Shown: positions 63,970 to 64,000 of the stretch, in pieces
How positions within the stretch are numbered: position 1 is the first letter of the stretch
Layout: each line of letters starts with the position of its first letter
Assembly: GCA_022072455.1 (NCBI GenBank)
Contig: JAJVHY010000003.1
Location: 159,108-223,107, forward strand
DNA: 64,000 bases
Direction: 5' to 3'
Source of the DNA: Verrucomicrobiia bacterium
GTDB taxonomy: Bacteria; Verrucomicrobiota; Verrucomicrobiia; Palsa-1439
Translations under genes and position numbers: made by a program
Notes under the pieces: generated by a model
Seen by the model: only the letters and a program-made list of their open reading frames with translations
Told to the model about the DNA's origin: nothing
The model's database searches: none

Positions 63970-64000
63970 GGCAGAAGCATAGCATTGACGTGGCCGAACT
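63963..64000 (+). CDS. Start of a probable transposase gene, cut by the window edge
   Basis: Only 12 codons are visible (MTRQKHSIDVAE). AAGGAG lies 9 bases before the ATG. The repeat around the start and position next to a tRNA suggest an insertion sequence. The family cannot be assigned from this fragment. Confidence 0.45.
   Translation, partial: MTRQKHSIDVAE

Overview
The window is G+C-rich bacterial chromosome with tightly packed operons. Gene content suggests an anaerobic or facultative nitrogen-oxide respirer from the PVC superphylum (Verrucomicrobiota, Planctomycetota or Omnitrophota). The pointers are a Rieske/cytochrome b complex with a very large multiheme cytochrome, a Tat-exported nitrite-oxidoreductase-like (NXR-like) enzyme, and big secreted proteins with calcium-type repeats. 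This placement is inference from family resemblance; no rRNA or other phylogenetic marker is present.

Layout. 1-1.7 kb: a frameshifted IS630-type transposase and a decayed tRNA-Gly. 1.7-2.4 kb: two small hypothetical genes. 2.4-10.3 kb: a polyferredoxin / HEAT protein / Rieske / cytochrome b / subunit IV / octaheme cytochrome operon ending in a CMD-family protein. 10.3-18.2 kb: an NXR/nitrate-reductase-like operon (cytochrome-gamma fusion, Mo catalytic subunit, small protein, Fe-S subunit, TorD-type chaperone, HExxH protein). 18.3-22.6 kb: ric/ytfE, a cupin, quinol-dependent NO reductase (with an in-frame amber codon) and a YwiC-like protein. 23-25 kb: hflK (frameshifted) and hflC. 25-31.2 kb: TatD-like hydrolase, DUF134 regulator, NifX-like protein, thioesterase, radical SAM protein, universal stress protein, cupin, CoA-disulfide-reductase/rhodanese fusion, DUF302. 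31.3-37.0 kb, minus strand: one probable operon of globin-coupled histidine kinase, NtrC-type regulator, receiver protein, ferritin-like protein, methyltransferase, DsrE and ZIP transporter. 37.1-39.0 kb, minus strand: nrfHA. 39.5-47 kb: a secreted protein with an animal-type peptidylarginine deiminase (PAD) fold, its neighbour, and a subtilase. 47-50.6 kb: a P1B-4 metal ATPase, a GNAT protein and a gene remnant. 50.6-63.3 kb: a 12-gene NAD-linked [NiFe] hydrogenase operon with accessory CBS/ATPase, DRTGG and maturation genes, running into nfnAB and an ACT-domain malic enzyme. 63.3-64 kb: a small gene, tRNA-Leu(GAG) and the left end of another insertion sequence.

How the genes fit. Four near-perfect FNR/DNR-type palindromes (TTGAC-N4-GTCAA or one mismatch) precede the NXR-like operon, ric, the NO reductase and nrfHA. 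This implies one low-oxygen/NO regulon that takes nitrate to nitrite to ammonium and detoxifies NO. Hydrogenase, Nfn transhydrogenase and malic enzyme would supply or balance NAD(P)H, and the Rieske/b complex would link quinol to the periplasmic cytochromes. The globin-coupled kinase beside nrfHA is a candidate gas sensor. Several genes (transposase, NO reductase, hflK) carry single-base-scale lesions that may be real decay or assembly error.
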